From: Tannerella sp.
Lineage (GTDB): Bacteria > Bacteroidota > Bacteroidia > Bacteroidales > Tannerellaceae
Length of the DNA stretch: 9,259 nucleotides
Reading direction: 5' to 3'
Assembly (NCBI GenBank): GCA_031277235.1
Contig: JAITMT010000147.1
Location: 1 to 9,259, forward strand
The translations under genes and the position numbers were made by a program. Positions 6,545-9,259 of this stretch are shown one piece after another (the stretch's first letter is position 1; every line of letters begins with the position of its first letter). The notes under the pieces were generated by a model that saw only the letters and a list, made by a program, of their open reading frames with translations, ran no database searches and was not told the origin of the DNA.

Positions 6545-7783
6545 ATGAATTATTCCGAAAACATCCGTTTAGCCATCGGCGGGCTGGTAGAACATAAGAT
6601 TCGCTCGCTGCTCACCATGCTCGGCATTATTTTTGGCGTCGCTTCGGTCATCGCCATGCTTTCGATTGGCGAAGGCGCCAAGCGCGAAGCCATTGCAAAA
6701 TATCAAGACCTGGGAGTGAACAATATTATCGTCCGCGAAATAAAACTCTCGGATACCGAACTCGAAGAAGTCAGGGCGAAATTTTCGCAGGGATTGTCGC
6801 TGAAAGACGCCGACGCCATCCTGGAAATCGTTCCGGGCGTTACGCAGGTGGCGTCGCAGGCGGAAATCAGCACCGAAGTAAAATATACCGACAAATCCGT
6901 AAAATCAACCGTCATCGGCGTAACGTCCAATTTTCTGGGCATGATGAATTACAGGATTAGCCGCGGCGACATGATTGGCGACCAGCACTACGGTCAGCGC
7001 TTGAAAGTCTGCGTGCTCGGCGCGGGCATAGCCGGCAGCTTGTTTGGATACGACGACCCGATCGGAAAAATGGTCAAGGTCGAAGATCAATGGCTCGAAG
7101 TGGTCGGCGTGCTCGAATCGAAAGCGCTTTTCACCGAAACGGTCGGAGAACTGGCAGCCAGAGACTTGAATACCGACGTGTATGTGCCTCTGTCCACGTT
7201 CCTCAACCGTTTCAGCCGCGAAAACGCACTCACCGGTCAGATTCAACAGATTACCGCGCAGGTGGACAATTCGGGCAGATTGGTAGAAGCCTCCGTGCTG
7301 ATTGACGAAATCCTGAAACGGCATCATTTCAACAACAGCGACTACAACATCGTCATTCCGTTTGAGTTGCTGAAACAGGAAGAAAAGGAAAGGCAGATTT
7401 ACAATTTCCTGCTTGGAGCCATTGCCGCCATTTCGCTGCTGGTCGGCGGGATTGGAATTATGAATATCATGCTTGCCACCGTCATGGAACGGACGCGCGA
7501 AATCGGTACCCGGCGAGCCATCGGCGCGCGAAAAGCGGATATTATGAGCCAGTTTGTAACCGAGGCGGTCGCCATCAGCATTGTCGGTGGAATTATCGGC
7601 GTCATTTTGGGCGTAACGCTTTCGCTGACCGTGTCGCTGTTTACCGACGTTACGACGTATATCCGGTTTTATTCCATCTTGCTCGCATTCACGTTTTCGG
7701 TCATCGTGGGGATTGCCTTTGGCTACCTGCCCGCCAAAAATGCGGCGAATTTGAATCCGGTGGATTCGATGCGGTACGAGTAG
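6545..7783 (+). CDS. MacB/FtsX-type ABC transporter permease
   Basis: This 412-residue inner-membrane permease has the standard four-helix FtsX/MacB topology: TM1 ~22-41 (LLTMLGIIFGVASVIAMLSIG), a large periplasmic MacB_PCD-like domain (~45-283), TM2 ~287-309, TM3 ~341-363 and TM4 ~376-394. The cytoplasmic loop after TM2 holds the family motif ATVMERTREIGTRRAIGARK (311-330), which couples to the ATPase. The C-terminus FGYLPAKNAANLNPVDSMRYE is typical of MacB-like permeases. Length matches free-standing permeases of this family (~400). It should work with the ATPase at 2045-2746 as a homodimer, using a mechanotransmission mechanism known for MacB, pushing periplasmic substrates into the adaptor/TolC conduit. 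The ATG at 6545 follows an A-rich stretch. LolC/E-like permeases are the main alternative; the surrounding adaptors and TolC homolog make a MacB-like exporter more likely. The substrate (antibiotic, peptide, glycolipid or other) is not predictable. Confidence 0.94.
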   Translation: MNYSENIRLAIGGLVEHKIRSLLTMLGIIFGVASVIAMLSIGEGAKREAIAKYQDLGVNNIIVREIKLSDTELEEVRAKFSQGLSLKDADAILEIVPGVTQVASQAEISTEVKYTDKSVKSTVIGVTSNFLGMMNYRISRGDMIGDQHYGQRLKVCVLGAGIAGSLFGYDDPIGKMVKVEDQWLEVVGVLESKALFTETVGELAARDLNTDVYVPLSTFLNRFSRENALTGQIQQITAQVDNSGRLVEASVLIDEILKRHHFNNSDYNIVIPFELLKQEEKERQIYNFLLGAIAAISLLVGGIGIMNIMLATVMERTREIGTRRAIGARKADIMSQFVTEAVAISIVGGIIGVILGVTLSLTVSLFTDVTTYIRFYSILLAFTFSVIVGIAFGYLPAKNAANLNPVDSMRYE

Positions 7784-7790
7784 TTTTAGT

Positions 7791-7829
7791 GTGTAGTTAT
7801 TAGAGTTTAGAGTGTAGTTGTTGGAGTTT
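7791..7829 (+). repeat. Imperfect direct repeat, two 18-nt copies, in the permease-TolC gap
   Basis: Two 18-nt copies lie at 7791-7808 and 7812-7829 (period 21). They begin GTGTAGTT, end GAGTTT, and differ at two A/G positions. The sequence is A/T/G-rich with almost no C. They fill the first half of the 82-nt gap after the permease stop. No hairpin followed by a T-run is seen, so this is not a rho-independent terminator. Confidence 0.7.
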
Positions 7830-7830
7830 T

Positions 7831-7865
7831 AATTCGTAATTCGTAATTTTTAATTCGTAATTTAT
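7831..7865 (+). repeat. Heptamer tandem array, 5 units, abutting the TolC-like start codon
   Basis: In exact 7-nt phase the units are AATTCGT, AATTCGT, AATTTTT, AATTCGT and AATTTAT, ending one base before ATG 7866. The array occupies the ribosome-binding region, so copy-number change would alter leader length and A/T content just upstream of the start. There is no Shine-Dalgarno sequence. Confidence 0.8.
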
Positions 7866-9259
7866 ATGTATATGAGACAGTTTTTTATTGCCATATTATT
7901 AACGGTTTGCTTTCCGGCGGTGAAGGGGCAAATCTATCATCTTTCGCTGGAAGAAAGTATCGAAATTGCTCGAAAACAGAGTTTTGACATTCAAAATCTG
8001 TTGCAGGAACAAATCGTTGCCGAAAACGAATTGAAAGCGGCGACAGCCTCGCTGCGGACGAACGTATTCATGGATTTGACGCTGCCGCAATACACCGAAA
8101 ACGTGCGGCAATGGGAAGACAGCACCGGTTTTTCGTTCTATTCCCAGAAAATTCTGCAAGGGTCGAGCAACCTTTACATACAGCAGCCGCTGCCGACGGA
8201 CGGAATCATTTCGGTGGTGTCCGGGCTGTCGTCCATCAACGATTACAATACCGATCTGCGCGCCTCCCAACTTAATACCAGCATCCGCCTGAGCCAGCCG
8301 CTCAATTCCTTTTGGGGATACAACGACATCAGCTCGCAACTCAAAACCGCCCGTCTGAATTATGAACGCGCAAGCAAGGATTTGAAACGGGCTGAATTGG
8401 ATATGATTTACAACGTGAGCCGTTCGTTTTATGACCTGTTGTTGCTTCAGAAAGGGTCGGAAATTGCGCAGATGAATCTCGACCGGCAAACCGAAGCGCA
8501 CAAAATATCCGAAGACAAGTATGCCGCCGGTCTGATACGCGAAGTGGAAAATCTTCAGATGGAAGTTGACCTCGCCGAAGCGCAGAACGATTTTCATCGC
8601 TCCACCATCAATCAGCAGGCTGCCACCAATTCGTTCAAGCAACTGATCGGTCTGGAACTGGATGCAACCGTAACGCTCAAAAGCGAAATGAACAATTATT
8701 CCGTCATCACCGTTGATCCGGAAAAAGCGGTTGACATGGCAATTCAGAACCGGCTGGAAATAAAAAACAGGGAAATCGCCATCGAATTGCAGAAAATCCA
8801 GATCAAAAGGCAGCGGGCGGACGGACTGCCGGAAGCCCGCCTCGAAGCCTCGTGGAACAGAATCGGAGTCAGCAATATCAATATGTCCGAGACGTTTTCA
8901 AATTCGCTTTCCAGTTCGTGGGACGACCTCGCCAACCGCCCCTCCAATTATCAAATCGGTCTGAGATTCACGATTCCCATTATTGACTGGGGAAGAAACA
9001 AACGGCTCGTGCGGGCTGCCGAAGCAAGGCTCAAGCAGCAATATCTCATCCAGGAGGACGAGGAACGCGGCATCGAAGTGGAAGTGCGGAATCTGGTGGA
9101 TAACCTCCATACCACCTTGATGCGCCTGCAATTGCTGGAAAAAAATGTCAGCGTCGCCGAAAGGAGTTACAGCATCACCCTCCAGCGTTTTACCGACGGG
9201 GATATTGACAGTCAGGCTCTTGCCCTGGAACGGACGCGCCTCAACACCGCCCAGCGAAA
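7866..9259 (+). CDS. TolC-family outer-membrane efflux protein, C-terminus cut by window edge
   Basis: The frame is open from ATG 7866 (or in-frame ATG 7872) to the right edge, about 464 codons with no stop. A Sec signal peptide (MRQFFIAILLTVCFPAVKG from the second ATG) is followed by YHLSLEESIEIARKQSFDIQ, the usual start of mature TolC-family proteins. Two outer-membrane-efflux repeats are visible. In the first, helices around LNYERASKDLKRAELDMIYNV, FYDLLLLQKG and KYAAGLIREVENLQMEVDLAEAQN end in LIGLELDATV. In the second, AIQNRLEIKNREIAIELQ, GLPEARLEASW, FTIPIIDWGRNK and RFTDGDIDSQALALERTRLN follow the same order. Family members are commonly 420-500 residues, so only a short end is missing. 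It should trimerise into the channel of the exporter encoded upstream. It lies 82 nt after the permease, the widest gap in the operon, with repeats in between and no terminator seen. Confidence 0.93.
   Translation, partial: MYMRQFFIAILLTVCFPAVKGQIYHLSLEESIEIARKQSFDIQNLLQEQIVAENELKAATASLRTNVFMDLTLPQYTENVRQWEDSTGFSFYSQKILQGSSNLYIQQPLPTDGIISVVSGLSSINDYNTDLRASQLNTSIRLSQPLNSFWGYNDISSQLKTARLNYERASKDLKRAELDMIYNVSRSFYDLLLLQKGSEIAQMNLDRQTEAHKISEDKYAAGLIREVENLQMEVDLAEAQNDFHRSTINQQAATNSFKQLIGLELDATVTLKSEMNNYSVITVDPEKAVDMAIQNRLEIKNREIAIELQKIQIKRQRADGLPEARLEASWNRIGVSNINMSETFSNSLSSSWDDLANRPSNYQIGLRFTIPIIDWGRNKRLVRAAEARLKQQYLIQEDEERGIEVEVRNLVDNLHTTLMRLQLLEKNVSVAERSYSITLQRFTDGDIDSQALALERTRLNTAQR

Noticed and set aside
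2045..7783. A LolCDE lipoprotein-sorting system
   Set aside because: The ATPase and permease are from the same superfamily, but three HlyD-like adaptors and a TolC homolog are not part of Lol. A MacB-like exporter fits better.
7784..7865. Terminator or small RNA in the permease-TolC gap
   Set aside because: No stem-loop with a T-tract was found. The gap is explained by two sets of short direct repeats.
7899..8642. 247-codon open frame on the minus strand opposite the TolC-like gene
   Set aside because: The TolC-family reading on the plus strand is unmistakable. The antisense product has no motif, signal or promoter.

Overview
The window looks like the chromosome of a Bacteroidota bacterium, most likely of the order Bacteroidales. 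The evidence is a promoter of the TTG-N18-TAnnTTTG type, start codons without convincing Shine-Dalgarno sequences, lipoprotein-type adaptors, and a TonB-dependent receptor with an N-terminal carboxypeptidase-regulatory-like domain. Species cannot be read from the sequence.

Layout. Positions 1-1783 (minus strand) hold the first ~594 codons of an outer-membrane TonB-dependent receptor / beta-barrel protein whose C-terminus lies beyond the left edge. Positions 1784-2044 are a divergent control region with an ECF-sigma-like promoter facing left and a Bacteroidota housekeeping-type promoter facing right. From 2045 to the right edge runs one tightly packed plus-strand operon: a MacB/LolD-class ABC ATPase (2045-2746), three consecutive HlyD/MacA-like periplasmic adaptor proteins (2777-4090, 4104-5366, 5372-6517), a MacB/FtsX-type permease (6545-7783), and a TolC-family outer-membrane channel (7866 to beyond 9259).

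How it works together (inference from families): the ATPase dimer drives the four-helix permease, which has a large periplasmic domain. The adaptors bridge permease and channel across the periplasm, so the set forms a MacAB-TolC-like tripartite exporter. The substrate cannot be told from the sequence. The unusual point is the presence of three divergent adaptors for one permease. The third lacks the C-terminal membrane-proximal domain that the other two keep, and its signal peptide carries an in-frame insertion of a GC-rich palindromic repeat element.

Short tandem repeats decorate the operon: an octamer array at the 3' end of adaptor 3, and an 18-nt repeat pair plus a heptamer array directly abutting the start of the TolC-like gene. 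No RNA genes, CRISPR arrays, transposase genes or clear rho-independent terminators were seen. The remaining long ORFs on opposite strands are shadows of the genes listed.
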